DNA of 64,000 nucleotides from NCBI GenBank assembly GCA_036873135.1, contig JAPTYO010000014.1:20606952-20670951 (forward strand), written 5' to 3'. Shown one piece after another: positions 1 through 13,528 of the stretch (positions are counted from its first letter, which is position 1; every line of letters begins with the position of its first letter). Origin of the DNA: Clarkia xantiana subsp. parviflora. Taxonomy: Eukaryota > Streptophyta > Magnoliopsida > Myrtales > Onagraceae. Below the pieces are notes generated by a model, which saw only the letters and a program-made list of their open reading frames with translations, searched no databases and was not told the DNA's origin. The translations under genes were made by a program, and so were the position numbers.

Positions 1-415
1 CCGCCACCACGGCCTCAATTGGGCCCAAATCGGAGCCACCGGCCCCGATTGGGCCCAAATCGGAGCTCTGTGGCTCCGATCTGGGGCCACAGAGCTCCGA
101 TCTGGGGCCACAGAGCTCCGATTTGGAGCTCTGTGGCCCCAAATCGGAGCCACATAGCTCCGATCGGAGCCACCGAGCTCCGATCGGAGCTTTGTGGCTC
201 CGATTTGGGCCCAATCGGGGCCGGTGGCTCCGATTTGGGCCCAATTGGGGCCGTGGTGGCGGTCGTCGGAGAGGGTGGTGGCCGGCCGGAGAGGGTGGTG
301 GTCGCCGGAGAGGGTGGTGGTCGCCGGAGAGAGTGGTGGTCGCCGGAGTTGGGTAGTGGCCGGCCGGAGCCGTGGTGGTGGCTGGAGTTGGGTGGTGGCC
401 TTAAGGGCATTTTCG
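1..415. repeat. GC-rich minisatellite block
   Basis: Two kinds of short degenerate tandem repeat adjoin. From 1 to about 250 the words 'gctccgat', 'gggcccaaat' and 'cggagccac' recur in both orientations. From about 250 to 400 a 'gtggtggtcgccggagag'-type unit recurs. The base composition is far GC-richer than the flanks. All six frames give open but low-complexity translations, so I do not call genes. The block is cut by the left edge and may be the inside of a transposon whose end lies near 660. Confidence 0.8.
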
Positions 416-429
416 TCTTTTCATTGAAT

Positions 430-660
430 CATGTGAGATGCAAGAAGGGTATTTTTGGAATTTTTTTTTTTTATTTCTGGTCACATACAATGCACATGAC
501 CAACTTCCGTCAGTTTTAACGGAAAAAACTAACGGAGACCTCTATTATCTACAAGTCGAAATTTCAGACCTTTGTTATCACCATTTCAAACTTCAGACCT
601 CTCAAATGCACAAGGGCCAAACTTCAGACCTCTCCCAGGTTATTGACCCTATAAGATATG
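430..660. mobile_element. Probable transposon-end remnant
   Basis: The stretch has the words 'tcagttttaacgg' and 'aactaacgga' back to back, then repeats of 'ttcagacctc'. This resembles the termini of the Mutator-type foldbacks seen elsewhere in the window (23088-23695, about 53430-53960), which also contain 'ttaacgg' words. No partner end is visible because the window starts inside the element. The class is a guess. Confidence 0.35.
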
Positions 661-963
661 ACACAGCTTTAACCAGATTTGTTATTAATTTTCAAGCTAG
701 CGTAGGTGCATTTTGGAAAATAAAAAATCCAATACTTTGAACATACTTCAGTTCTCCATCTTCTCATGCAAATCACTCCCACCCACACTCTATCACACCT
801 TCCAGAAACAAACTTCACTAGGAGAATCAATTCCAAGGAATTACATACATGTATGAAGAGCAAGTTATTCAGAGCAGCCTTAGTAGGGATTGATTCATTT
901 CTCCGTTATGTACAATAAGTAAGTCCCCCAAACATAAGATAGATAGTTCCACAACTTCATCAC

Positions 964-3900
964 TCAGCTGAAGAAATCCTCAGGACCTGAGGCATCTCCA
1001 TCATCATCATCTGAGGAATTGTTGTTGTTGCGATTATAAACCCTAATAAGCTCCCTAAGTTCACGACCAGTACTAGTATTAGCCTCGTCTCCTCCTCCGT
1101 CATCATCTGGATCAGTTCTTCTCCTCTGCAGGGAAGAGAACAGTTGCAAAAGTAGGTCATCTGGTGAAACATGGTACATCCACGACCTAGCCTTTGGTCT
1201 AACCTGCATGCAAATTCAAACCAATGTCATAAAAGGTGGTATAAGACAAAGGGTAATAGGTAGCTTCTTTGTGCATAGTAAGTAAACAAGGCTCTGCTTG
1301 AGACCAACCAAGAAAAACTTAGTGCATTCTCTGATTGTCCCCCACAGTACACTCCCATTGCAGTCTTTGTGAAACCAAAAAATCGCTCACCTTCTATATC
1401 ATAGTCTAGACTAGACACAGCAATATGACATCACCGGGTATATTGAACATACTAACAAACTCCTTATTATACAACAGATTACCCTTTTTGTTCATATTCA
1501 TACATCTCTATTTCTACATTATCTTGCACTGTGGCAATCCGAAGCCTCCTTCAAGTACAGTCAATATGGCATCATTTTTATGTTCAGCATTTGACAGAAT
1601 GAAATGACTTCCCTGAATATATTTTGCAAGAACATGAAGAAAAATATTTAATTCCACTTATCTCTGTTGTGCATATATTAAAAACAACAATCTAACATTT
1701 TTCTCCATATTGATCAATTTTGGAATACCATTCATATAGAGCAATGGAGCCCAAATCAAAATATTCCCTCCAATCTTGTATTCACATTAACCAAATTTGA
1801 TATGTGGCGATGGTTTAGGGTACAATCTATGTATTAACACTTATTTGCATCATTATAACTCGAATAAAAATGAAAATTTTCTTAAAATATTATCAACACA
1901 GATGGGTTCAAAAATGATTTTGCAAAAAGAGAAACCATACCTCATCAATCTTCTTTGGAAGAACATATTTATTGATGGAAGTTGGAGTCCAAATCTTTAC
2001 ATCAGATTCAATTCCACTGCTAGCAAGCACCGGAATATGCGGGTGTGATTCAACGCAGTTGACAATGTCCTTATCTGCTTCCATAACACGAACAAGGCGT
2101 CCGCCTTTTTTCTTCCAAATAAATATTCTCCCACAGTCGGAGCCACTCACAACATACTCACATCTTGGTCCAAAGAACCCAACACCCTTGACCGTTTCGC
2201 GGTTTCTATGGCCTTTGTAAACTTGTGGAGTAACATGTTCATATGAAACAGAACTTGAACCTGATGATGTCCCACCCTTCACTCCTTTGCGCTTTGACCC
2301 AGAAGGGTGCGTAACTTGGCTAGGACCCAGACCCATACCACGTTCAAACAGATAAATGGACTCATCATTGTAAGAAGCAAGGAGTTCACTGTGATCAGAG
2401 TACGCTAGACCAGTGATCCCAACTCGGTCACCGATCAGATGAGGAGGACAGAAGTAGTCAACAGGTCGGTCAAAACCTGTGGGCCCGCTTGAATAGTATT
2501 TGCGGATGTCATAGAGTCGAGCGTATTCATCTGATCCACCAACTGCAAACAGATTTGCATTCCTTGGATCGATTGTGATGGTGTTTAGTTGGATCATTTG
2601 GGAGTACCTCCCCTGAGCATGACCTTGGTGGCAGGTGAAGAGTTCTGTTGCAGTACTTGTCCTCAAATCAAACTACAAGAACAAGGGAGATAGTTACATA
2701 TTAACATACTTGAGATCGACTTGAACAAGTTCCATAAGCAATTTATACGTGGGAGGGAGAATGTAGATATTGATGTATTGATTTAAATGTGCAGGAAGTA
2801 ACTCAGGCGGAAAGCAATCTACTAGCTAAGTTGAGCAACAATGGTGGAATAGGTCAACTACTAGGCTGGGCTAAATAATAATATTGATATGAATTAATTT
2901 GCATGTTGTTTAAGATTGCCACATAAACTCACTTAATATATCAATAGTATCTCAACTTTTATGCCTAATTCAATTGGTATTTTTACCTTTGTTAACTTTT
3001 AAAAAAAATGAATAAATAAATAAAATAAAATTAAGGGTTAAAACTTGACTATCAAATATAACATATATCATACACTAAATGGGTAACGAAAATCAACTAA
3101 TTCAAAAGAGATCGCTGAAAACTTGCTGCAGGATTATTGAAAAAAGATGTAGTTACATTTAAAAAGTTCACATCGACTTAAGATACAACTAGATATGTAA
3201 CTCACGTGTTGAACAACTCCATCTTCACCACATGAGTAAAATACATGTGGACTTCCAGGTTCAATTGCCAACTTGTGTGCTCCACCTTGATGTTTGGCAA
3301 GCAACGAAGTTCTAACGTCTCCACCTTCAAGAACTTCAATGTGCCTCACCTAAAATTTACCATACATTATCATGAAATACCAAAACTAAGATGTACATAG
3401 GTATAATATCTTGGACTTCAAAGAAGATATAAAATGAAAACCCAGTGTCCATGAAGATATGTTCTTTTTATTAGGAAGTTATAGAAAGAGTGAAAAATAA
3501 AAATAAAGAAATTGTGAGAAAGTGAAAAAAAAAAGTACTTTCAGGAGAAAAACGTGATAAACATGATAAAGAGGGATAACAATACAAGGTTCCATTTTCT
3601 CACTAGCATTCACTAAACGGTCCAAATTGTGTATCATAAGTCTACTGTGTACCTTATTTCACTTAAAATGAAAAACAGATACTGAACTGAGGAAGGAATT
3701 AACATGGCCACTAGTCATTATGTAAAAGCAGAAAATCTTACTCTATGAACAAGGAAAAACATCGAACTTCTGGCCAGTAAAAGATTTCACTTGTGCCAAA
3801 ATTTGGAATTTCATGTTGATGTCATGAAACTTTCATTTTGTGGTAATCACTAGTTGGTAAAAGGTTAGTTGATTTATTAGCCATTAGAAAAGAGATTAAA

Positions 3901-4651
3901 AAAAATCATTATTGTAGCAACAAGCAGATTTTGACCCAAAAAAAATATATATATATATAGCTCTCTTAGTCACGGCCTTTATAGTCCTGACTTCATCTGC
4001 TGAGTTGGAGAAGAACGTTAAGACAAGAAATATGATTGTTTACTGATAAAAAAGAGAAGAACCTGCCCGTCTGCAGCACAAGATACAATGATCTGGTCAT
4101 TGGTGTAAGGCATGAACTTTGCATGAAAAACATTGTTTTGATGGCCAGAGTGGAAGGAGAGCTTGCTTATGCCGGTAACCCAGTCCCACAGAATAATGTG
4201 CCTATCATCAGAACCAGATATTAGAGTATCGCCATCTTCATTAAAAGCAATTGTATTCACACAGCCTCGATGCTTTTCCAGCTTTCTATCAATCTCAAAC
4301 CGCAGCACACGATCCTGAGAGAAAATGATTTGATCAACTGGACGCATATGGATAAGGATCAATAGCTACATGTACTGATGAAATAACTCAAAGGCAATTG
4401 AAAATTGACACTAACGCTGCTGGCCCAGAAATCATAAATTGGGGACAATCAGACATTACAGCGATAATGATAAACAGAATCAAAGCGCACACAATCGGTT
4501 ATTCAATCGAAAGCATAGATGAATTGAAGTGTAGGAGGACCTCAGATGCGGCGAGGCGATGGGAGAAATCCCTGGTAGAGAGGTCGCCGAGCTCCCGGGA
4601 TAAGATAGCGGGAACTGAACTGTCGATCATCGTTCTTCGCCTCTTACTCAT
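964..4651 (-). CDS. DCAF8: DCAF8-like WD40 protein (CUL4-DDB1 substrate receptor)
   Basis: Five exons: 4651-4541, 4314-4063, 3349-3206, 2672-1941 and 1203-964. All junctions are phase 0 and GT-AG, giving 492 aa, the usual size for plant homologues. The protein starts MSKRRRTMIDSS. WD repeats are visible, for example GSDDRHIILWDW in exon 2, then SDEYARLYDIRKY (about residues 216-228) and SDVKIWTPT. The LYDIR motif with Arg about 226 is a DWD box, the signature of WD proteins that bind DDB1. The tail is acidic, with a DDDDGDASGPEDF-type end. By family knowledge it presents substrates to a CUL4-DDB1 ubiquitin ligase in the nucleus or cytosol; the substrate is unknown. The exon 1 donor (GAG|GTCCTC) is weak, but it joins in frame to the conserved RVLRFEIDRKLEKHRGCVN segment. 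I see no lesion. It lies in tandem downstream of the STY46-type kinase. Confidence 0.9.
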
Positions 4652-5084
4652 GCTGCCTGGTGAAGGGAACTGGAAGAACCGCTGTGATGGCTGGGTCTCC
4701 GTCTATCTTCTTAACTAGTTTGGAATCTCTAATAGAGTTAGTTACAGAGAGCATTCATGGCCGTAAATCAGTAAGTAGCAATCAATGCCAAATTTTATTA
4801 AAAATTCATAAAAAAAAATATTTAGAATAAATTTATGCCAAAATATTAAAAATCGAAAAAAACATATATAATGAAAAAAAATATATAATTTCGTTAAAGA
4901 AAAATCTAATATTTAGTGTTTTTTTTTATCAAAAGTAATTTTCATTTTAAAAAATATCATAATATTATGTAAATAGTTTATTTTTAAAATTTATTTTTCA
5001 TTTTTAAATGTGTTTATCTATTTTAGAATAAAAATTAAATTATAATTTAGTAAATTAACAATATATGGTCTATAACCATGTTAA

Positions 5085-5268
5085 TATGGTGTAGCGATTT
5101 ATTAACCGGAGGTCAGATGTTCAATTATCGCTAGTGATCATGAAAATAAAAATATATTCATAATCAACACTTTACCCCTTAAGTGCTAGCCTGGTGCGAG
5201 TGGATATGAACTTGAAACTTAGTAGCATAAAGTGTGATGATTATCTTAAATTGAATAAGATAGAAGAT
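5085..5268 (+). mobile_element. Possible SINE-like sequence
   Basis: The stretch 'gtgtagcgatttattaac' followed about 10 bases later by 'cagatgttcaattatcgc' resembles the A-box and a decayed B-box (GGTTCAANNCC) of tRNA-derived plant SINEs. It is followed by a body of about 150 bp. There is no clear poly(A) tail or target duplication of its own. The call rests only on these words. Confidence 0.25.
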
Positions 5269-5298
5269 TTGGCCAAAAAAAAAAATAAGATAGAAGAT
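5254..5298 (+). mobile_element. Ultra-short poly(A) insert with 15-bp duplication
   Basis: Two perfect copies of the 15-mer 'aataagatagaagat' (5254-5268 and 5284-5298) flank 'ttggccaaaaaaaaa' (5269-5283). See the finding on this family. Confidence 0.75.
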
Positions 5299-6187
5299 GT
5301 TAGTACTTATACAAGACCGATAAGAAGATTACTTTAAATTGATATGACTAGACCTGACTTTTTCTTTGATGTTCAATATTTGAGTTAGTTTATATAAAAT
5401 TCCAAAAAGTCCCACCATTGTTTTACGAGTGGTAAAGTATATTAAGGTTGAAGGTTGAACTAGGTAAATGAATATTATTGTCTTCTAATTTTGCTTAGGA
5501 GTAGCTGTGTTGAGACTAGAATGTCTCTTTCTATTTTTTTTTTTTAAAATTAAATTAGGAGATTCTTTGGTCTATTGAAATGTTCAAAAGCAAGGAACTT
5601 TGTCTTGTTGGCAGAATATCGAAGTATGCGTGTTAGTTTGATTGAGATCATTTGGTTGCGAGCTACGTTGCTTAAACTTGGTTTCGCTTAAAAGGAATCG
5701 ATTCATTTGTACTGTGATAGTAAATATGTAATTATAATCCTCCGCTATTCATTTTTCTTCTCTCTTTCATATGAAATTAGGGTTTGGGATTTGTAATTAT
5801 AATATATAAGTTAGAAATATATGATATCATATGCAATTAAGAAGGCTTTCATCTATAATATCATATGAACAAGTCTGTTCATAAATCAGAGTGCATAGAA
5901 TTAAGATTTTAAAAGTAAATGATAATATATTAAATAAACAAATATATTTTTATAGAAATTAAACGTAAAAAATATTATTTAATAATGTAAAATATAACAT
6001 AACACTATCATTGATTAGTGTATGTTAAAGTTTAAATACATCAATTTCACCACATCATTTTTTCACTTAGTTAAGTAGAATTATAATTATTTATTAGATA
6101 AAATTTGTAATCATGTTATTTTTAAGCTATATATATATATATATATATATACTTTTTTCAATTATTTAAAAAAAAAAAAAGGTTAAG

Positions 6188-6702
6188 AACCTATAAACAG
6201 TCTGAAATTTGCTTCATGTTCGATTTTGGTGTCTAAAGTTTAAAATGTTGAAATTGACTATCTCAAGTTTCATTTTTGTTGAAATTTGGTGTATTCTCAC
6301 GTCTTTTCCTCTCCCTTCAAACATTTTCATCGACTCATTCACCCACTCATAATTCATCAGTCTTTACTTTTTATAAAATCGCCACGTTTCTCCTAAAACT
6401 TGAACATCCAAAAGAAAAGGTTTCCAGCAGAGTGTTGTGTAGTGATTTTCAGCGACAATAGAGCGAGATTTACTTGCGTAGATGTGGTCACCTTCTTAGG
6501 TGACAGTCCCGACAAGGTGATGAGAATGGAGCATGCATGAGAGCTCATATTTGACAGTCGAGATTAGTTTCTCTAAAGTAATCACACCGAGACACTAAAT
6601 TTCAATAAATGAAACTTGAGACTGTCCATTTTAACATTTTAAACTTCGGACATCAAATTCGAACATGAAGTATATTTAAGAAATTAAGACAATTTATAGG
6701 TT
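6188..6702. mobile_element. Foldback/MITE with long inverted repeats
   Basis: The left arm, from AACCTATAAA (6188), runs about 110 bp and returns inverted as the right arm ending TTTATAGGTT (6702). Shared words inside both arms include CTTCATGTTCGA, AAGTTTAAAATGTT and TCTCAAGTTTCATTT. I could not define a target duplication, so the superfamily stays open. The short ORF across the left arm is not a gene. Confidence 0.75.
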
Positions 6703-7037
6703 AAAAATATTAGAGCGCTCAGCCACCGAGCACTCTTTCTAGTGTACTCGCCACTCTTTTGGTCGAGGGCGCTCAATTATAGTCTTTCTTTAAAATTAAA
6801 AATAAATAAATATTACCCCTCTGTTTTTGTGGGAGGCATCAGATCCGTATCACCTTGAACCACAATCTGGTATATTCTTCTCATTGGGTCCAAAAAATTG
6901 CAGAAATAAATACAATCGCCAGTACTGTACAGTGTTAATGGAACTTGACAAAGCAGCAAAATGGTACTGAAAAGCATAGCCATATTTTCATCATTGAATT
7001 GAATCAGCAGCATTTTATTCTTTCTTTCGTTTTACAT

Positions 7038-10000
7038 TTACTGGGTGCGCCTTAGGACGGACAAAAATCCGCCACTTTTCTCCTTCCGTTGATCCTCAAC
7101 TTCTTCTCCAACCTATATATATATAGTTGGGGAACAAATCTTTAAGGTTACTCTAGCATCGATGATAACGAACACCTCATCATACTAGTTTTGAGAAATC
7201 CCAACCGATTAATGCAATGCAATTCTATATTATAATACCTCTTTGGCTATTCTTTGCAAGATCTCGATGATTTCTGAGAAATCGGGTCTTAGAGATGGAT
7301 CCTGCTGCCAGCATCTATTTAAAAGCTCAACAAGCTTTGGATGCGTGTTTTTTGGGATTGTTGGCCGTAAACCCTGATGCAATGACAGCTTTATTAACCA
7401 ACCTGAGAACATTGCGATGAAATATGCAAAACAAGTACCTTTTGGACAACTCCTACAGCTGCTTGCAATGGGGTCAAGTAGTCGTAAGGAAGCTGAGAGG
7501 CCGGCCAACACACAATGCATAGTTAGTTGTTAGACATTTGAACTGGAGTACTCTGTTGTTAACAGAAAGTTACCTTTCCAGTCAGACATTCCCACACAAC
7601 TATCCCAAAGCTGAAAACATCAGCCTTGTGATCGTATGGCTTGTGCTCGATGATCTCCCACATAAAACCAACTAATAATTAATAATAAATTATAACATTA
7701 CAATCTAAATAAATAATTTATACATATCCTACTCCAAGGGGCGTTTGGATTGCTCTACTGGGTAGAAATATTTCGCTTCAGTTTGGGCGGCCAATGCTAA
7801 TATACTACTTATTATGGACAGCAATTTAACTTGTGTACATCAATCTGGAAGTACCTATTAGATTGCTGTGTCTAAAAAGTATGTGGGATATTAGGCAGCA
7901 ATCTCAATGTGATTCGAAATGAAGCCTCTTTACGGATTGTCCAGGCCTGATAATCCAATGTGATTTTTTTACTTGGATCCAAAACTTTACCTAATTTGTT
8001 TAGGTAAACACCACATTATTGTCTTTGAATGCACCCTAGAGACCCCACATTTTTTTGAACCAAATACCTAGGAGGAGAGGTAACTAGGTAAGTACATGAA
8101 TGTTACTAAAGTAACTACCTCGGGCGCCATCCATCTATATGTCCCGGTTTCAGCAGTCATGACTCCACTTTGAGGTTTCACTCGGGCAACTCCAAAATCA
8201 GCCACCTTAGCGATCTAGGAAGGAATAGCAGTAGCAATTATCAAGGGAGTTCAACTATGCGTTATTAACTGCTTGAACGAAAGGGAAGAAGTTCATACAT
8301 TGTGTTCATCCATCAATATATTTGCAGCCTTTAGGTCCCGGTGAATGATGTTATTCTGGTGCAAATAGCTCATTCCCTTGGACACATCAACTGCAATCTT
8401 TATCAATGTAGGGAGCTTAAAAACACCTCTCTGTTTGTGTAGATAGTCATATACACTGCCACCGGACATAAATTCTGAGCCAAAGAGAAGTGCAATAATC
8501 TTTAGGAGGATTCGAAAAAGTATACTCCGATAAGAAGTAAAATAAGTTGGGACTCGATTCTCTGTAGTACCTGTTACAATACACAAGGTGGGAGGCATTG
8601 TGCAAGCCCCGATAAACTGTACAACGTTTTTGTGTCGAACTTTTCTGCATTTCCACAAAAGGATCGACCAAGGTGAGACCTATCTGTTCCAGTCCTCCGC
8701 CAAAAGAGTTTTAGAAAACAATAAACACGAGCACAAAAAGAACATCTCCCAACCTCATTATATAAACTTCTTGGGCAAACTCTTTTTGCAGATCCGAATT
8801 TAAACGCTCTGATTTCAGAACCTTAATGGCCACATCCTGACTACAGTAGGTTCCTTTGAACCTGAATCATTAAAATGAAAATCAAATTGTGAAAAAGTAC
8901 CAAACTGGTGATCTTATCGAATTATACCAGACTTACAAATCACCAAATGAGCCAGATGCGACCTTGCTACCAAACTTCAAGTGATTGAGATCTATTTCCC
9001 AGACATCGCTTCCATCGTTAGGAATCGACAAATGCTCAACTTCTCTGTTGCTAGCTGTTTGCTCATGCTCACTACTATTAGATGTCATAGGAGGAGAACT
9101 CAGCGAAGTACGCTTCTGCAAATAAACCAAATATCAAGAAATTTGTTGACTTAACTTAAAAACTAAGAGGTAATTTTAAAAGGTATCCCTGGATGTAAGA
9201 GTGTACTTGGAAAGTTAACTACATTGTTATGGTGCTCCTGCTTTATTCTTAGACAGTCGCTATTATATAATGTTATTTTTCATCTGGTTCAGTTTAACTA
9301 CAAAATAACTAATAAGTATAAAAATGAGCAAAATCAATCTTCATTTGGACGATGGCCAAAAAATCTCCAATTGGACAAAACTCATCTAACGCTACACCGT
9401 ATGAACTTCAGAGTTGATGAATAGTAAAAGTTTCTATTAGTTGGGAAGGCTATAGTAGATTTCTAAAAAGAGACGATTAAAACGAGAAAACAACAGGCTG
9501 CACATTTGGAAATAGGATTGGCAATTTAAGATGAAAGGGATCACTCCCCTTCCAAGCATTGTAGCTCTTAACAGTGCTTCGTCTGCATAAACTATTTATA
9601 AAGTTCAATAGAACTTGTGGCAAAGCTATGGAGATCAAAGAAAATATAGCATGAATAGCTCATACTAGATGCTTGCCCCTGCTATTTGAAACTTAGCTTC
9701 TTCCACTTATTAGGAGTACTTGGCTATTTTTACTTTTATTCTTTGTCAGGTTAGAGCACCATTCGTAAGGCACCAAGAAAGGCCTACTCGGCCATATGAA
9801 ACGAACATAAGGAAAAAAGTTGCACCATTGCAATGCCATCAATAAGAGATACAAATATATAAGTGAATGAACTTAACACAACTCCATGAATATGAAGCAA
9901 CATTAGGGTTCAAAATTATGTAATAAGACGAGTACCTCAATCTTGAACGCTTCCTTTTCCAATACCGCTGAAAGTCGCTCTGTTTCCTGAATTGTTAATA

Positions 10001-13000
10001 CAAACCACTTAGGTGCTTGACAGAGTGCTTGAGAAATGGAACCTGTTAATTTTCCTAGTAATAACAGAAATTATAGAATTAATGAGATGTGACACCATAA
10101 ATACCTCATATGGCCAGCCATCAACAACGAACACATCTAGTGAATAACCATCTGTGGAAGAAAAGACATGAGCTTCTCTGATATTCAGTCCAGCCTCAGA
10201 AAGTAAGCATGTCAACTGTAAAACCATCCAATATTCAGAACCGCAATCAGTTAATTACCTCACAATTAACAATAACCTTGAAGCCACCTTGAAAGAGAGT
10301 TCAATACCAGATCAGACAGATAACTATGAGTTGGTCCTAACCTACAATTTTTGTTTTCAATAGAGAAAGTTAATTACCTGACTAAGAAGCTTTGGCTTGT
10401 CAACTGTTGAAAAAGTTACTTCATGCATAGGCCTGCAGTAACCCAAAAATCACACAAGACATCCCATGAGAAATCTCATCAGATAACGGTGGAATTCCTT
10501 GCAATAGTAAAACACATGGTATACATATATCATAAAGAGACCCTAAAACAATGAAACATTCTGATTAAAAGGTTTCTAAAAAATTATGATTTGCAAAAAA
10601 AAGAAGCTTTCTTTTTCCAAACAAGCAGAATATATATGATTTGATAACAGGGAAATAAAAAACCAGATGAACAAGGAAGGTGGGAAAACATTGAAGGTTT
10701 ATTGATTAATCTCTGACAACAAAAAAACCTATATCAATAGATGATCTCTAGTATCAAGAGTAGGTTTATAGATTAATCAGCAATCAAAGATAAAACAAAT
10801 TGTGCTGATTGAACCAGTTTACATGGGTTTAGGTAAAAATACACCCAGTACATAAAAGTATTGGGTGTATTTTTACAAACACTAAGGTACCAAACAATTT
10901 GTATGAAGAAAAGAGGTTTGTGCTGACTATTTACAGGTACGACCATTATCCCGATGGAAAAGAGAAGTAGACCTGAACTCTTATTAATGGAACTTGTTGC
11001 TCAATAACATAACTAAAGACCGCCAAAACCACGATAAAATCTAGGTCGACCTTAATAATGATACCAAATTTAAGAGCGACTAAGTTTAGTAAATGTTATC
11101 GGTTGAAATAATCATCGAGTAGATCTTACATATATAGTTCATGCTTGTTACTCACCTTAGCAACACTTTGACCAATTTGACCACAATGAAATTCATTATG
11201 CACAGTAAGGCATGTTTAATGAACACCAACTAAGCAACACATAAAGCATTTGGCGATGCGACAGCAATACCGTGAATTGTTGGCTTCAGTGGAGCTATCC
11301 CCATCTGTAGTAAGTTTGCATGGTTCCAGAGCAAGAGCCTCCAGATTAGGTGATGATCCAAAGGCAGGCAGTGGATGTATGCTGGAATGGAGAATCAGCT
11401 ACACGTCATCGTTAAGAACCATGTGAAAAGCTAAAACTCAGGGAAAAGAAAAGGACAAGCACACACCTTTTCCTGCTTACGTTATTTGCTGATCTGAGAA
11501 AATCATTTTCTCCTACAGAACCGGAATCGATAGAGTCAAGATGTGCCTCGGACGATGGAGGAACCTGGATCAGAAATTGATAATATTAAATTGCATTGCA
11601 TTGCATAATTGATTGAATAAATTAATAGCACAGCCTCTATTATCGAATGGAGGATATTTGTAGTTTAGACCTTATCAAAAGAATTAACTTAAAAAAACTA
11701 TTGTACCATCTAGACATGGCAATTAACCTCGTCCATTGTTAGAACAAGTGAACAAGCCACCAATACTCGTCAAAAAGATTTACTACCCAACATAGATACT
11801 AATTTGCTCAAAGTGTTTTGGAGAGAAATTCCAATATGATTTCTTGCTAATACTATAAGAAATAGTCAACCAAACTCTAACTCTATAAGTTTCAAGTGTG
11901 TAAAGGAATTTTCATTTGCACGTCTATCTCGTTTCATCTCTATTTCCATAGCACATATACGCAGTTCTAGATAAAAGAAACAAAACAATGAGGATGTTAG
12001 AAGAGATGGAAAACCTCTGCAGCAGCAAGACATGCTTGTGAATTTTATATTCAACTAATCAATCTTTCTAGTACAAAGTTACACCATTTGAATGACTTTA
12101 AGTATGTAGAAATGGATTGAACTCTCCAAATAAAGCTATGAAAAAATAGAGTAGATATTGTTGGTCTTAAGGGAGACTTTTCAACTTCAAGACGAATACT
12201 GAAGGCTGAGTCTCACTCTCTCTCTCCGGTTAAGAAAAGGAATAGCAATATGAATACAATATTAATCCATTCTTCCAATTCAACACAGCCCAGAAAAAAT
12301 AACATCCCATCACCGATGAAGATAAACATTGAACATTTGAAAACCCGGTTAGGTTGACGATATTAGCGAGCTCCATGCTAAAGGCAATAAACATGTGCAA
12401 ATCAAAGTCACATGATGCTGGGGAATATAAATAGATAGCCCCAACAAGTTTCCTCAGTGTATTAGCTAATACTGATTATATCAACTGACCTGTACAAGGC
12501 GTACTTCAATAACGGGTCTATTTTCTGGATCACGAGCCAACTGTAGTAACCTCTTGTGCATAAGAACATCCTCAGCCCTCTCTACATTCACGTCTAATGC
12601 ATACCTGCAGTGAATCCAATCCAATTAAGCAAGATTAGTGCTATCATATCAACATAATCAAATTCTTCACAATCACCATGTGATGCTATTCTACTCTCTA
12701 GTTTCAAATTGCACAGTAGAGAATCCAAATCAACCAGGTCAAACCAGACTTGATCATCATACAAAATGAAATTATGCACAGAATAACTAGAATTAGGTCA
12801 TGGACTAATTCGTTTGCCTCACACGCTATAGCAAAATTGCAACCAAGATTACATGATCATAGAAAAACCAGAATTCTCTGGAAGACCATAACCACAGTTA
12901 TGTCACGTCAGAGAATAATATAACTAAAGGATGAGAAATACTCAGGTTAATAAAACATAGGCCGAGAAGTAGACAGTTTATAAAAAGCATAGAACTTTCA

Positions 13001-13320
13001 TCCATCAAAAAGACACTTTCATCCATCAAAAGGTGCGCGAACACTTAAATCGCCAACATTCATAAGCAGCTAGTAAAAAGAATGCATGTACAATTTCAAT
13101 TTTCTGTGCAGTGAAACAGTAGATACCGCGTCGGAAGTCGGTTAAAATGAGACCAGAGATCGTCATCAAATCCAGGCTGTATGGCTTCATCGTTGCAAGA
13201 GTCTTTGAGTCGCCGCAGAACCTCATTGTAGACCTCTAGTTTCATCTTCTTCTGGCGGCTCTGAATCAGAGAGGGCGCGGATGAATTGGAGATATTGCTG
13301 CCGCTATTCTCCATCACCAT
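7038..13320 (-). CDS. STY46: ACT-domain Ser/Thr/Tyr kinase, STY46 type
   Basis: Sixteen exons (minus): 13320-13127, 12604-12490, 11564-11481, 11398-11271, 10432-10378, 10215-10105, 9986-9936, 9115-8937, 8861-8754, 8644-8571, 8474-8299, 8214-8119, 7654-7574, 7492-7439, 7373-7239 and 7112-7038. They join in frame to 571 aa, matching the family (about 546-575). An ACT domain lies at about residues 177-245. The kinase domain at about 290-545 has a glycine loop ASGSFGD (299-305), VAIK with Lys319, HRDLKAAN with Asp413, ADFG with Asp431, and WMAPE. Arabidopsis STY8/17/46 phosphorylate chloroplast transit peptides in the cytosol, and I infer the same role here. A second in-frame ATG (13314) could be the start. 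If the last intron is retained, translation ends two codons later with VL, losing the basic tail ([12 protein letters not shown]...). The exon at 11398 could instead start at 11381, but only 11398 keeps the frame. Confidence 0.93.
10833..10876. other. Near-perfect 44-nt hairpin inside kinase intron
   Basis: GTAAAAATACACCCAGTAC, six bases, then GTATTGGGTGTATTTTTAC. The two 19-nt arms pair along their whole length with one G:T-type wobble. It lies in the intron between kinase exons 4 and 5 (11270-10433). It may be a minimal foldback remnant or a structured intron element. Confidence 0.8.
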
Positions 13321-13528
13321 CAGATGGGTTACAGTGAGGGAGGGATAGATGATAAATTTGAGGATCTTTCTTAACAGTGCCGTTTGTTTTCTGATACATG
13401 TGAAGGAAAATTAAATGGGCCAGCAAGAGTATATAATTATATATAAAAAAATTCGTGTGGCTCAATTTTAATTTCCGTCCATTTCCGGATAATATATATA
13501 AATATGTATGATTGAGCTATCCATTACT

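Larger units (their letters stand above)
4652..7037. other. Intergenic spacer between DCAF8-like and STY46-type genes
   Basis: This AT-rich DNA has no convincing coding exon. It holds the DCAF8-like promoter side (just above 4651), a SINE-like stretch, one ultra-short poly(A) insert and a foldback element, each listed separately. A (TA)n run sits at about 6128-6150. The 3' UTR of the kinase gene should occupy roughly the last 200 bases. Confidence 0.7.

Noticed and set aside
4398..4718. 106-codon plus-strand ORF
   Set aside because: It runs antisense over exon 1 and intron 1 of the DCAF8-like gene and has no features of its own.
7735..8045. Possible MITE in a kinase intron (ggggcgtttggatt ... 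tgaatgcaccct)
   Set aside because: The ends resemble each other only loosely and no target duplication could be set.
11271..11381. Shorter form of kinase exon 4 starting at 11381
   Set aside because: That acceptor shifts the frame relative to exon 3. The acceptor at 11398 keeps phase 0.
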